64,000 nucleotides of DNA from Sciurus carolinensis (taxonomy: Eukaryota > Chordata > Mammalia > Rodentia > Sciuridae), in the NCBI RefSeq assembly GCF_902686445.1, contig NC_062213.1:3903241-3967240 (forward strand). The letters are read 5' to 3'. The notes under the pieces are model-generated. The model did no database searches. It was given only the letters and a program-made list of their open reading frames with translations, and was not told the DNA's origin. Every line of letters begins with the position of its first letter. Within the stretch, counting starts at the first letter, position 1. The position numbers were made by a program, and so were the translations under genes. Positions 11,973 through 24,169 of the stretch are shown one piece after another.

Positions 11973-12834
11973 AGAAAGTTTTAAACTCTCAGCCTGCTTA
12001 CTGACACACTGAAAGGGGCCACTTGGGCTGTGTGGAAGACGGAAGGCTCCTGCCCGCTGCCCTCCTCCTGAGGTGGCGAGGTGGTGGTGCACCTTTCAGG
12101 ACTCCTACGCCTGCGAGGTGTGGTCGTGTTGCTTGCAGACGTGGGACCGGCCGTCTGTCATTCTGCAGCTTGCTTTGTCCACTGCCAGCACTTCACAGCT
12201 CATGTCCTCCTCCTCGGACTGCTGGGCTCTTGGGAGCATGGTGGGGAGATCCCCATGTGCATGTGGTTGTCTGTCCCCAAGCTGCTTGGTGCAGGGCTGT
12301 CACAGACAGTGCCTGGAGAAAGGAGATGCTCACTCTTAGCGGCTCTCAGCCGCCCGTGCTGCGAGGTTGTCCTCCTGTGGGTGGGTGTTGGGGTCCTCAC
12401 TTCCCACCGCCAGGAGCGTGCTTTTCTGGGCCTTCTTATTTCTGTGGTGCATTCGATCACACGTGACTGGGATTCTTCGTGCGGTGTCGTGCGTGCACGT
12501 GATGTGGTGATCAGCCTCAGCCCCTGCACCCCCAGCAGCTTGCTCTGCGCTCCTGACCTCCCCTCTGTTCCTATGGTTGTTAACTAGTGTATTAGGATCA
12601 CACAAAAAAGCAGCATTCACCGTGGGGTATCTGGACCTGGACACGGCAGTTTGGCCATCAGTCCCCAGTGCTCCTCCGGCCTCCCCTCCTCCCTCCGCTC
12701 CATCCCCTTCCTCTGTCCTGTTGGTCTTGCTTCTGTTTTCATGAGCTCCCCGTCTTTCACGTGAGAGCCAGCACTGGACCCGTGGTTCTGAGTCTGCTGT
12801 ACTGCACTCTGCCTGGTCCAGCTGCAGCAAGGGC

Positions 12835-13740
12835 CATGCTTTCTTTATTCAGGTTTTTCAAACATTCGTGTACATAAATTCTTGTGTTCTTGTGTGAATA
12901 CTCCTTTATGTTAGATTTCTAGACATTTAATCACTGGAGTGACATTAAGATTTCTCATAGGTCATTTTCAAGTAGCTTTCCAAATCCCCTTTTTAGTAGA
13001 GGATGAAAAGAACTGTGGACTTGAGCAGGCTCATTCCTGGATATCACTTGGCTTCGATTTTTCTTTCCTCTGTTGTGAACAGTGTTCTGATAAATAGCTC
13101 TGTAGATACAATTTTTTGGATTTTTTAAAAGGAGATCATTCTTAGAAGTAGACTTGAGTCAAAGAACATAAAAAATTTTAGGGTTGTGTATTCCTATGTT
13201 GTTTTTCAAAAAGGTCGCCTACAGTTTCAACTCCCCCCACCCCAAAACACTAGCTGTTATCCTTTTAAAATATTTGCCAATATACAGGCAGAGGTAATTT
13301 TTCATTATTTTAGTTTGTATTTGATTACCCGTAAGATACTGGACATTTGTCATTTGTTAGCTGTTTGATTTTCTTTTATGAATTATCCTTTTGTGTACTT
13401 TGTACATATCTAAGTTAGGGTGCTTTTCTTATTGCTTTGCAAAAGTTCTTTGTGTGTTATATTATTTTCTTGTCTATCATAGACATTGCAGATATTTTTT
13501 TTAAATTTTATTTTTGTGGTGCTAGGGTGAACCCAGGGGCCTTTGTATTCTAGGCGTGCACTCTGCCCCTGAGCTACACCCCAGCCTGCAAATCTTTTTC
13601 TTAATATTATTTGTGTTTAAATTTTATTTAAAAAGGTTTTTTCTTTTTGGTTGTGGTCAAAAACATATTTGTAATATAGTGATTGCTTTCTTTATGGTTT
13701 TTATGTTTGCTTATTTGCTTGAAATTCTTTCTTGACAGTA
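12835..13740 (-). mobile_element. Degraded old L1 fragment, antisense
   Basis: AT-rich sequence here matches antisense ancient L1 3' order only loosely: GTACATAAATTCTTGTG, a TAGACATTTAATCACTGGAGTG block, a GTCATTTGTTAGCTGTTTG block, and a GCAAAAGTTCTTTGTGTG block. A SINE at 13500 interrupts it. Subfamily and exact ends are uncertain. Confidence 0.5.
13500..13586 (-). mobile_element. ID-like SINE with target-site duplication, antisense
   Basis: The body runs from GTGGTGCTAGGGTGAACCC to GAGCTACACCCCAGCC. It is flanked by TGCAGATATTTTT (13487-13499) and TGCAAATCTTTTT (13587-13599), a 13-bp duplication with two mismatches. This marks an L1-machinery insertion into the older L1 fragment. Confidence 0.8.
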
Positions 13741-14154
13741 GGATAAAACTATTTTCTTCAGTCTACAATGGGCTTGACAGTAGAACTCATCACAGAGTTG
13801 TGGTTAGGAGAAGCTGATCTATGCAGAGTGTATCTGTGTTGGCTATTACTGATATTTTAAAATACCGATATCATCTATAATTTATTTTGTCTGCATTATG
13901 GCATAAGAATATAACTTATTTTTTCCAGGTGTTTATCTAATCATCCCAACCAGAGTTTACTGAATCGTGTTTTTCTGCCTTGATTTGAAATCTCACTTAT
14001 ACTCAGTACTTAAATGTACTCTATGTTGAGCTCGTCATCTCTTCCCATGGACGTGCTTTCCTTCTGTAGCACCATGAACGTCCCTCTGTTGTTCGTTCCC
14101 TATCCAGGAGGACGGGCCCTTTTCCTTCTGCCCTCCCTGTCCTCTCTCTTTGCC

Positions 14155-14228
14155 TGGCAGTACTGGGGACCACACCTGGGGCCAGGTGCGCTTGCGAGGG
14201 GTCTTCTGCCAGCTGGCTAAGCCCTGGC
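14155..14228 (-). mobile_element. Diverged ID-like SINE half, antisense
   Basis: GGCAGTACTGGGGACCACACC, GGTGCGCTTGCGAGGGGTC and GCTGGCTAAGCCC follow the antisense ID pattern with many substitutions. It is an old copy. Confidence 0.45.
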
Positions 14229-14540
14229 CCACCCGTTAAATGTTCTTTCCTCCCTTCCCCAATTTTCTTGGCTAATATGATGAATTTATTACTCCCGAAG
14301 AACTCTGAAGTTCTTTGTTTTTTGTCGTTGTTTATCTTTCAGTTTCCTTTGGCCCTAGGGTTTCTTAAACTAAGACTTTGTTCAACGTAGAATCAGCCTG
14401 ACATGTTGATGGCGTGTGTGGTGCTTCTGCTTATCCTGGAGAACGTTCATCTTCACGTGCTGTTTTCCTCTGTGCAATTTGTCAACATCCTTGTGTCAGG
14501 ACACCTTATTTTAGGTCTTTCTGTGTAGTATTGTAGGATT

Positions 14541-14720
14541 TTTCCCCTCTAGTGATTGAACCCAGGGGTGTTTTACCACTGAGCCACATCTGCAGCCCTT
14601 TTTATTTTTTATTTTGAGACAGGGTCTCGCTCAGTTGCCCAAGCTGGCTTTGAGCTTGAGACGCTCCTGCCTCAGCCTCCTGCGTGCAGGGATCACAGGC
14701 ATGTGCCACCGTACCACCGT
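14541..14720 (-). mobile_element. B1-dID dimeric SINE, antisense
   Basis: An ID half (TAGTGATTGAACCCAGGGG to TTTTACCACTGAGCCACATC) is linked by TTTTTATTTTTTATTTTGAG to a B1 half (ACAGGGTCTCGCTCAGTTG, CAGCCTCCTGCGTG, GGGATCACAGGCATG). Confidence 0.88.
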
Positions 14721-14895
14721 GTGTTGTAGCTTTCTTCATGTTGTTTGGGAGCACTGCTTTGATGTTTATTCCTAGTTATGTGTGTGTTTTTGTTTATTTT
14801 GTGAATGAGAATTTTTTTGCCACTATGTTTTCTGTCTCTTTAAAGGTGATAAATCAGCATTGATTTGTCAGTGTTCATTGTACACATAGCATTTA

Positions 14896-14990
14896 TTTAT
14901 TTATTTATTTATTCGTGGTATTGGGGATTGAACCCAGGGCCTTGTGCTTTAGAGGCAAGCATCTACCAGCTGAGCTATCTCCCCAGCCCT
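14896..14990 (-). mobile_element. ID-like SINE with 14-bp target-site duplication, antisense
   Basis: A (TTTA)n reversed tail, then GTGGTATTGGGGATTGAACC and GCTGAGCTATCTCCCCAGCC. The 14-mer ACACATAGCATTTA occurs on both sides (14882-14895 and 14991-15004) without mismatch. The insertion is therefore recent relative to most SINEs here. Confidence 0.9.
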
Positions 14991-15334
14991 ACACATAGCA
15001 TTTAGAATAGCCCTTTCTTGTCTATTTTTAACAGTTGTTTCCCAAGTGTATCACGACGGTGATAAGTGGGCTGCTGGAGGAACCGTGTGGAGTGTATGCA
15101 CTGTGGTGGTGCAGTGGCCGCCTTGGCCTGGAGAGAGCCCATGGGGCGTGCGCAGAGACCACTTCTCCTGCTGTCATATCCAACCTGTGGGCATGTCAGG
15201 CAGATGTCACTTCGTCAGCCAGGCCTGAGCCTCAGTGGCCCCTGGAGCCCTGAGGCAGGAAGGCTTAAGGCCCATCCGTATGGGAAGGCCGTCAGGGCTG
15301 TCCTGGGTGTGCCAGAGCAGACCTGGGAGTCAGA

Positions 15335-15525
15335 CAGGACTGAGAGGCCGCCCCTCTGCCATTCCCTGGCTGTCCCGTTTCAGTGTGGTCTTGTGACCTC
15401 TGTGAGCTCCGTTTTCTGTTCTTTGGAGTGGGGACGTGAAGGACTGCTGCATAGAATACTTAATGAGGGTAAACGATTTCATGTGTATGAAGTGCTGCAC
15501 AGTGACAGGCAGGTTAGCATCACTC
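15335..15525 (+). mobile_element. MIR-like ancient SINE fragment
   Basis: The order of motifs resembles MIR: CTCTGCCATTCCCTGGCTG, TGTGGTCTTGTGACCTCTG, GAGCTCCGTTTTCTG, then an A/T-richer tail with GCTGCACAGTGACAGGCAGG. It is heavily diverged. Confidence 0.55.
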
Positions 15526-16084
15526 AGTGGCCACTGGCTATTGTCTGCTGTTCCTTAGGTCCGTGTTCTGCAAGGCTCAGGAAAGCCAGTTCCTCCTGGG
15601 GTGGGATGCCGGTAGAGGAAGGGCTCCACTGCCCCTGCCTTCTCTGGCTCGTTCTTTGTTCCTCTGCTTCACTTTGCTCTTTCTTCTTTTCTTTCCTCTT
15701 TCACCGCCACAGGAAGGGCCTGTGACTTCCCATGCTGTCAGCCCCCAAGACGAGGTTGCCTTTAGGCTGGTCCATTGTCAGGGAACACGTGTGCACACAG
15801 GGACTCTGCACGTGATCGTGCACAGACATGCAGGCACGCCTGCTGTGCTTCGTCCCGCTTGATGAGTGAGCAGTACTCCCTGCGGTTCTCATTCACGGGC
15901 TGACGATGGGGTCTTCTGAGCAGACCCTCTCCTGGCCTCACGAGTGACTTCCTCTGGGTGCCTCATTTTCGACCCAGGAAGTTCTCCTCTAGAGGGGGAG
16001 CTGAGATGGAGATGTTCTGCTGAGATGCTGGGTCACTGTACTTTTTGATGGAAGGAACTGCAGACCACATGTAGCCTTCTGCCT

Positions 16085-16150
16085 TTCTATAGTTGTAGGG
16101 ACCCTGAGGCTCAGAGAGGCCACGCGTCCCGGTCAGTCACACAGGGGCAT
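16085..16150 (-). mobile_element. MIR core fragment, antisense
   Basis: ACCCTGAGGCTCAGAGAGGC followed by GTCAGTCACACAGG is the inverted MIR core. It is short and diverged. Confidence 0.5.
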
Positions 16151-16509
16151 AATTCGGATGAGAAGCATGGGTCATTGTGTGCACACAGGTAACAAGGCTG
16201 TGGTTTGGTGAGGATGGGTGGACACCCTGCTCACTTGGGTCCTGGTGTCTGGCAGAGTCATTAGTGCTCCCCATCGTCACTGTCCTCGTGACCTCTCCAC
16301 GGATGCTTTCTCCCTGTAGACAGTCTCTAGTCAGCAAGGGGTTCTGGGCCCACGCATGCTCCACAGGGCTCTCCTGCTGGCTTTGGGAGAAAACAGATCC
16401 CGAGAAGCAGGGCACAGAAGCCCCTTTTTGCTGGAGGTTGCCCCCCGGGCCCGCGTGTGTGTGGGGCCAGCTGAGGTCAGACCTGAGCAGTAGGGTGGCA
16501 GTGTGTGGT

Positions 16510-16610
16510 GCTGAGCTACCTGGTGGTCTGAGCTCAGATCCCGCCTCACCAGTCACTTGCTTCGTGACTGTGGGCAAGAAGCTTTACTTTTGGGGCCTCA
16601 TTTTCTTTAT
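16510..16610 (+). mobile_element. MIR-like fragment
   Basis: GAGCTCAGATCCCGCCTCACC, CACTTGCTTCGTGACTGTGGG, CAAGAAGCTTTAC and GGGGCCTCATTTTCTTTAT follow MIR core order. Confidence 0.6.
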
Positions 16611-16841
16611 TAATTTATTAATGAATAGGGGTCATATTTGTTTAGGGGCTTTGTTTGGAACTGAGTGAGACAGCTCCCTCACTTAGTCTGAGATGTTAGC
16701 CGTGTGGCTCTGTGCTGGGAGCTCGGTGGGTGGGTTGCGCCTGGGCACGCCTGCCTCTCAGAGCTCACACTCAGGGATAACATCTGTGTGTACATCTGGG
16801 TATGCAGTAGGGCTCCAGTAACTGTCCACACTGGTGTTGAC

Positions 16842-17033
16842 ACTTGGGGTTGAACCAGGATTCTTTACCACTGAACCATGTCCTCAGCCCTTTTTATTTT
16901 TTATTTTGAGACAGGGTCTTGCTAAGTTGCTTAGGACCTTGCTAAGTTGCTGAGGCTGGCTTTGAACTTGCGATCCTCCTGCCTCAGCCTCCTTAGCTGT
17001 TGGGACTACCAGGCGTGAGCACTGCGCCTAGCA
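16842..17033 (-). mobile_element. B1-dID dimeric SINE, antisense
   Basis: An ID half (GGGGTTGAACCAGGATTC, CCACTGAACCATGTCCTCAG) is joined to a B1 half. The B1 half contains a short internal duplication of TTGCTAAGTTGCT, a feature shared by several copies of this family. Confidence 0.88.
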
Positions 17034-17037
17034 TTTC

Positions 17038-17105
17038 CACATTTTTTATTGGTACATTATAGTTGTACGTAATGATAGGATTTGTTGTTATGTATTTCTT
17101 TGTGA
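17038..17105 (-). mobile_element. L1 3'-end scrap, antisense
   Basis: TTTTTTATTGGTACATTATAG and TTGTACGTAATGATAGGATT match the antisense extreme 3' end of rodent-type L1. It abuts the SINE at 16842-17033. Confidence 0.55.
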
Positions 17106-18118
17106 TATGATTTAAAATATGTAAATTTGACCAAAAATATGTGGAAAAAACATCAAGTTGACATTTTTCTCACTTAAATAGAAATGGTTTAAGATTTTTG
17201 AGGGAAAAACATTCTTTTTAATTCAATAGAATCAAATTCCTCCGTTAATTCTTTGTTGCACTGTTAGGTGGTGTATACAGTTGGTAGATCTCTGACTTCA
17301 GTCTTGGTCTTTGGGTAAGTTTATGTAGTCCGTTTTCCTGATCATCCCTGATAATTATGTCACAGGTCTGTGTGGGTCACGGGCACGGAGACGGGGAGAG
17401 GCGTGACGTCTTGGCCTTTCTGCTCCATAGTTACAGAGCAGTGTCCCACCTCGCACGTGATTTCAGTGAGACGACGACGGGTTCCCTGGTGGCTTTTTGA
17501 GCTTGGCAAGCAGGCAGGCTGCGTTTTTGTGAACAGTCCCACCTGGCCAGGCCCACTTGGGTCCGCAGTTGACCGAGTGCTTCGATTTCCGTGTTAGTGC
17601 CTCTGCTAAAAGAATACTAGTGTGTTATCCCTGCCCACCTCAGGTCCTCCTAAGTGCTAGTCCACATGGCCTCACCTCTACAAACTTCTCTTCAATTTTA
17701 AGAAAATTTCCCCCAATTACATCAATTGAAAATCACTCCAACTGGGCTAACTAGCACTGATGCTCAGAAAGTGCACTAGTCAAGTCCAAGCAAAAGGGTC
17801 CCCTCTAAGAACCCCAGAGTCTGAAGCACTGCTGGATAAGGCACCCTCAACCTGTATTTGGAAATTTCATAAAATATTAAGTTAATGTGGTTGTTTTATT
17901 TCAATGAATGCAGATGTCTTTACGTGGGCAACTGTATGTTCACTCAGTCCCCTTAACCCCTCTTGCACCCACATGGGATATGCTTTCTAAGGACCATGTT
18001 CTCCTCCCTTGGTGTGCAGTGGGGGGCTGGTCACAAAAGCCATGTGCCTGGGATGCGCTAAGCTGTAACGTGGCAGAAACCTCTTTTCTGACCGAGGTGC
18101 CTCTTTTATACCCTACAG

Positions 18119-18244
18119 TATAAGAATGCTGGAGTGATTGAATTGGAAGCATGTGTCAAAGCTGTGCGTGTCCTGGCAATTCAGAAGAGGAGCATGGAGG
18201 CTTCGGAATTTCTGCAGAACGCGGTGTATATCAATCTCCGACAG
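18119..18244 (+). CDS. TRAPPC9: TRAPPC9 internal exon (126 nt)
   Basis: The acceptor is TTATACCCTACAG and the donor is CGACAG|GTGAGC, a strong match to consensus. It holds exactly 42 codons, phase 0 on both sides. They begin [20 protein letters not shown], then continue [22 protein letters not shown]. The residues are typical of paired amphipathic helices in the Trs120/TRAPPC9 helical region and continue directly from the SYYSK end of the previous exon. Because it is symmetric and a multiple of three, skipping it would delete 42 residues without a frameshift. There is no internal stop and the codon pattern is ordinary. Confidence 0.97.
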
Positions 18245-19204
18245 GTGAGCCTGCTTCTGCCCCTGGGACTGTACAGTGCTCATGCAGGTGCTCTCCTGAC
18301 CCCGCCGTCTCTGTGCCAGGGAGCTCTGTGGCTTGGAAGGAACTCTGGGGCTTTAGCTGGATAGCCAGCAATGTAGTTATTGGTAGATTTCACTTCTTCC
18401 TTTTATGGTATTTTACTTTAAAAAGTCAGAACTTTCTGTCCCTCAGGTTTTTCTGATTGGAGAAGCAACTTGGCCTCTACCAGCTCTGTGCCTTGACTTT
18501 GTCACTTGGGAGGTGCTTGCCATTTGTCACCACCCCAGGTGTCAGGTTTATAAGACACGAAGTTCGTGGTGGTACTTTGTGTAGTTCCTTATACCCAATG
18601 GACACTCCACAAATGTTAGTTAAGTCTGAATCTGCATAAGTTTTAACAAAAAGTCAATAAAACAGGGGAATTGCAGATTGATAATGCCAGATCCCCAAAC
18701 TGAGGGTCCGAGGAGGATTTTAGATAGCTAGCTGGTCTGAGTGGCTCTTACGAGGAAAGCCAAGGGGAACCACGGCTTCAAAGGGCAGCACTTGGGAAGG
18801 GTTAATGATGATCCTGAGAGGGTCACGGGAACACCTGGTGTCTGCATGTGGCGGTCGGGTTGGGCTCTGAGAAGGGCAAACTTACAAGGCATGTGAGGGC
18901 CGATGGTGCAAGACAGGTAGGTGAGCCTGGGGCTTAGGTGAGACAGAGGGCAGAGGGTGAGGGGAGGAGAGAGACTGTACGGTCGTTTTCCACCTGAACA
19001 TATAATAACAAGGCGCTCATCTAATTCAACATGTTGGTGCTTTGCCATGCTGACTGTAGAGATTACTGTATTTCAATAGAAAGTAAATAGCTTAAATAGA
19101 AACAAAATAAGAGTTGACCACCATCTTAGGGTTGGTGAGTATTCTTCCTGTCCATGACTTGATCCTTTATAACCAGAGTCTATGAACAGAGAAATATTTG
19201 GACA

Positions 19205-19335
19205 TAATAGTTAAGCATGTGGACTCCAGACATGGACTGCTGGGGTGGGCTTTGCCCCCTTGGCATGATACCAGCTTCTCTGTGCTGTAATTTCCTCTGT
19301 AAAGCACATCTGCTGCACCTCAGGCCCCTCATCCC
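19205..19335 (+). mobile_element. MIR fragment
   Basis: AATAGTTAAGCATGTGGACTC, GGCTTTGCCCCC, CCAGCTTCTCTGTGCTG and TAATTTCCTCTGTAAAGCAC follow the MIR consensus order from its 5' part through the core. Confidence 0.6.
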
Positions 19336-20107
19336 AGCCCATTTCCCAGATTAGACACTGAGAGTGAGGCTGTGGAAAGTGCGTATGAAGTGGCAACTGT
19401 CAGCTCCACACCAGAGGGAGAGACCAGAACAGAAGAGAGCTGACGAACCAAGAACAGACCGATAAACAACCTTTTGCCTAAGAGAGTGAGCACTGGGTGG
19501 ACCCAGGGCCCTGGAGGAGGTCGGAGTCTGCGCTGCTCAGGATCATTAGGCTGGAGAGGCTGCTGTCTTCGGCTTGCCTTGAAGTCTTCAGTAAATGTGG
19601 GCAGGAGAAGCACAGTCCTGGTGCCTCCAAGGGGAGGCTGCCCAGGGTGAGGCTGTCAGTCCCCAGCAGTGCTGGATTTTATCGGGAAGTTAGCTCCATT
19701 CTTGGGTGGCTTATGCAGGGTTAGCAGTGTGCCAGGCCACAGATTTGCAGGTATGACGAGGGTGTAGTCCTTGCCCTGAGACTGGTGGTCACGATGGCCT
19801 GTGCAGGGCACACACACTCCTGGTGAGGTGTGTGCAGATGCAGATCTGAGGCATGGGGCTCAGCCCGGCTTTCCTGCAGATATGCGCTCAGGAGAGGGAA
19901 GGGGGCTGACCACAGGGCGTAAATGCACAGCTAGGCATTAACACAGCACTGGAAGAACTTTGGAGGCTGGAATGACTGTATGGGAGGCAGGGAGGCAGGG
20001 AGGGGCAGTGAGGGTGGGTGAGCTCCTGGTGAGGGCCATGCTTAAAGATGAGGTGTGCTGGGTCTCACCAGTGAAGCGAGAGGATGCTGGGGAGTGCGCT
20101 GGCTGCA

Positions 20108-20290
20108 GGGGCAGTCACTCAGGCCAGGACTCAAACCCACCTTCACCTCCTGGTGGCTGCGTCACCTTGAGCAGAGCCACTCAGCGTCCTAACCCTCAGC
20201 TCCCCATCTGTGAAGCGACATGCGGCCAGCGCACACATGAGCGGGAGGATCACTTCAGCACTCTTCCGTGCCTGCCCTGTGGAGGGACTG
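20108..20290 (+). mobile_element. MIR fragment
   Basis: GGACTCAAACCCACC, GGTGGCTGCGTCACCTTGAG, CCTCAGCTCCCCATCTGTGA and a downstream AGGATCAC follow MIR core order. Confidence 0.6.
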
Positions 20291-21274
20291 TGGTATTCAA
20301 GTGCTAGCAGGTTGAGGGCTGCAGGCGCCACCTGTCGACTTGAAGCAGACCCCATGGTCGAAGCTGTGGAGTGGCAGCCCTTCAACAGGGGAGGGGGCTC
20401 CGGGCCTGGGACTCAGACGCTCCAGCATGTGTCTGCCTCTGAAGACGCCCACGCCTGTGCCTGCAGCCACCGCAGGTGCCTTTACAAATTAATCTGGAAA
20501 CTTTGGGTTTGCTGTGAAACTGTTTTTGCAGGTGGGCAGATAAATACACATATTTTACAAAATATCGTGTTTTCACTTAACGTGTGGGCATTGGCTGCCT
20601 TCCGTGTTGCTCAGTCTCCTGCAGAGCACTAGAGGTCACCAAAGCTTTGCTGGAAGGGCCACCTTCGCTCCCTGCTATGTGGCGCGGTGCCAGCGTGGGC
20701 GCCCGGCCGTCCGCATCCTCCCCGGCAGCTCTGTGCTTCAGTTGACTCATCTCTGTATCTGTTTGCCAGGCGAACAGGCAGCAAGATGACGAGCTCTGGT
20801 GGGGATTTATGATCGCAGTGGAGGGAAGGGCCGGTAGTTTTTCTGAAATAGAACAAGCCTCTGGTTCTTGGTCCAGTGTGTTCCTTTGTAGCATGGATGA
20901 GTTGTGTCTGTTCCTGGGGAACGATTGTCAAATGTGGACATTTTGAAAGGAGCTGCGGTATGGTTATTGCAGTTTCCTCCTGCCCTAGGAGACCCTGCAG
21001 GAGCCTCAGAATGGGTGAATGCCGCCTTTGGATTGAGTATGTCAGAAGTGTCTTCACAGAAGTCAGGGCTGGGTACCTCTGCTTTGTGTGCTGGGTCGTG
21101 GATTGGCCCGTTTTTCTCTTTAGTTGTTTAGGTGAGTGGTTTATGATAATTATCTAAGACTGACAAACGGCAGCAAACATTTAATTTAATAACTGGCTGT
21201 GCACAAATCTGCCTTGGACATGAGGATTTTATAGGCAGATGGGGAAGAAGTAGAGATGATCGAGAAGGAGCTCA

Positions 21275-21450
21275 GGTTTCAGCCTCCCAAGATTGAGGTT
21301 TAAACCGCTGTTTTGTCATTGTGAGACCTGAAGTCATTATGTAACCTCTCTTGGCCTGTTTCCAAACCTATAAAATGGGACCGATAATAATAATTTCTCC
21401 TAGACTCGCCAGTTTCAAGTGGTACAGTGACACCTGCCTAGGTCAAGAGG
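21275..21450 (+). mobile_element. MIR fragment
   Basis: This is the clearest MIR here: GTGAGACCTGAAGTCATTATG, AACCTCTCTTGGCCTG, CCTATAAAATGGGACCG and ATAATAATAATTTCTCC. Confidence 0.75.
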
Positions 21451-22212
21451 CCCTGCTGGGCACATTTTGAGTGCCAGTGCCAGGTAGGCACATCTGCTTC
21501 CCTGGTGGGTACCAAAGGAGGAAAGGCACTTCAGGCAGGCTGAGGACCCACTGCAGATGCTTCACGAGGCTTGCATGTGGCTATTTAATCTTTTAAATTC
21601 TGTGTCTCAAGGGCAGTCATCCCTGTTGGAGAGGGGGAACCTTGGGCCACCCAGAGGTGCCGAGGCTCATCCAGGGTTGGACTGCATGAGAGGTGAGCAC
21701 ACCTGCTTTTTCTCTCACCTGCTGGTGCATAGCAGGTCGACTTGAGGCACCGTGGTGCTGCCTACCCTTGACTATTCAGCAAGTGAGAGAGCAGCTGGTG
21801 CTACACCAGTGGAGCTTGAGGTCTAGAGGGGGAAACAGGTACTGAGCAGATGAGCACTGAAGTAAATAATTCTGCTGCGCAGATCTGGGGCATTTTCTAG
21901 TTGGGGCTTTTCTAGTGGTTTTAACCCTAGGAAAATAAGTTTTGTTACCACGAAAATAAGACAAAAGGCAAAGCCTCTGCTCAGACTAGGTAAACTGGGA
22001 TTCCTGGCAATACTTACTACTAGTAAGCTCACTGACAGTACTCGCTACTCACTGGGTAACCTGGCCAGTGCTTTACAGATACTGGACAACTTTGCTAGGT
22101 AGTTTGTTTTACCCAACTTCAGAGACAGCAAAATCAAGGACAGGTACCCAGGATATCTTATGAATTCCACCATTGGTGTTTAAATCTAGTTTGCCATGTT
22201 TGTAAAACCCAA

Positions 22213-22440
22213 GTGCCACTGGGTGCTGGTGCACACCTGAAATCTCAGTGACTTGGGCGGCTGAGACAGGAGGACTGCAAGTTCAAAGCCAGCCTCAGCA
22301 ACCTAGAGAGACCCTGAGCAACTTAGCAAGACAGTGTCTCCGAATGAAAAGGACATGGCTCAGTGGTTAAGTGCCTTTGGGTTCATCTCTGATACCAAAA
22401 AGGAAAAAAAAAAAAAAAAAAAGAAAAGGAAAAGAAAAAA
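22213..22440 (+). mobile_element. B1-dID dimeric SINE, sense
   Basis: A B1 half (GGTGCTGGTGCACACCTG, GGCTGAGACAGGAGGACTG, AGCCAGCCTCAGCAACC) is followed by a second half with GGACATGGCTCAGTGGTTAAG and GGTTCATCTCTGATACC, then an A-rich tail. It is one of the few SINEs here on the gene's own strand. Confidence 0.88.
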
Positions 22441-23804
22441 AAATTTCAAGCTCTTTGTACTGCATTATGTAGCTTTCCCTGAACATCCCAAGTGACTGAA
22501 ATTAATTAATACTAAGGAATTGTTTGGAAAGCTAAGAAAACTCTGACCTTACCAGCTGTGGGTAGGTGCTCTGGCTGTCTACAGACCTGGTGCTTGGGGA
22601 TGATTTGAGCCATTTGAGAACTTTTTGGTTTGTGACACTGTTGACCAAGACCTGCAGCCTCTTGGTCTTCGGTTGATTTTGTCTTCAGAGTCATTCAAGT
22701 CTGATGCAGGCTGCTCTGCTCAGATGTGAGCACAGCTCTACAGTTTTGATGCTGTTCCTTAGTGAAGCCGTTGCTAAGGAAACCTGCAAGAACCTGGTAG
22801 ATGCGTCCATAGTGACTGTAACCCCAGAACTTTGTGTCCGTTTAAGCTCAGAATCAGAGGGGTGGAGGTCTAGGAAAGCTCCTTTCAGAAAGAAGGGAAG
22901 TGTAGAAAGCAGCTTAGGTGAGGCTATGACAGGTCTCACACAGTGCCTGGCTTCCTGAGGCTGCTCAGGGGGATTCCTGTTCTTACGAAGAAACCCTTGG
23001 GTGGGGAGGGAGGAAAGGCAAGTTCCTTACTGGAGAAGGCACTGAGAACTTTCTGGTTGAACAAGCATCAGGGATATGGTGTCACCTTGTCTTTAGGAGT
23101 GGGAGTCTCATGGGAAACAGGCGTAGAAACGGCTCACTCTCAGTGAGATGTCAGAGCTGCAGAGAAATGAGCAGTCCGTGCGTGGCCTGTGGTGCCTGGC
23201 TGCCCTCTGTATGAGGAGCTGCCTGCAAAGCGATGGGACCCTAGCACCCAGCCCTTCCCCTGCAGCTCAGGTCTGCATCTGCAGCCCAGTCCAGTGGTGC
23301 AACAGAGAGCTGGTATCAGGAAGCCAGAAGTGCTGCAGTTGTTGGAAAGTGGCGCGGGGATGGCAGTGGTGCCTCAGAAACCCCCACCTGGGCATGTGCA
23401 GGCAGCTGGTAGATGCCTAGCTCACGGGCATTGTGGATGCTGTAGCTCAATGTGTTTTTCTTTAGCTGTTAGCAACCTTAGGTCCTAATCTGCATATTCT
23501 TTTAATAATTACACCTGCTTTGTGGCAAAGCATTTTTGTGATTAAACCCTGGTTTTATTTCACTATAATCCTCATTTCCTTCTCACCCTAATTTTTATCT
23601 CTTTGCTAAATTGTGTATGTTTAACAATTGATTTTAGATCCTTTTATAGAATGAGGCAGAATGTAAATAAATGCATAAACAGTATATCACAGACACTTGC
23701 TGCTTTTAGGAATTCTGAGCTATTTACCTTAGGAGTTTAAAGCTGATCTGAGTATTAAAGCAATACATTAATAGGAAAGTTCAGAAATGCACGCAGATTC
23801 TAGA

Positions 23805-23885
23805 ATGGGGACCGCGTCTTATTTGTCTTTATAATCACTGTGCCAAGCACAATGCTTGTCAGACGCCAGGCATTTGCTGATGTCT
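23805..23885 (+). mobile_element. Possible L2/MIR-family 3' tail
   Basis: GGGGACCGCGTCTTATTTGTC, GTGCCAAGCACAATGCTTG and CAGGCATTTGCTGATG resemble the widespread mammalian LINE2-type 3' end. Family assignment is tentative. Confidence 0.4.
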
Positions 23886-24169
23886 GTTGGATGCATGAAG
23901 TGGAGTCAGCACTGACGCATGATTTATCTGCTGCTCGGTAGGGCACTGGCCCCGCTCCTCTGAGCAGCAGTGACAGCGGGGACTGCGGGTGGATGTGCAA
24001 GGAGAGCTCTCCACCATTTCTGCATTTACCCCTGAGGATCCTCCTGGGAGGAATCATTTTTATTTCATACTTATTACTGTATTTTATTTGGAAAGACTTG
24101 AGGGCTTCGGGAAGGTTGCAGGGGCAGTGCAGCGAGTGCTGGTCTGCCCGCCGAGAACAGCGTCTGTGT

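Noticed and set aside
15066..15725. 219-codon + strand open frame
   Set aside because: It crosses a MIR fragment and has no homologous feature I know.
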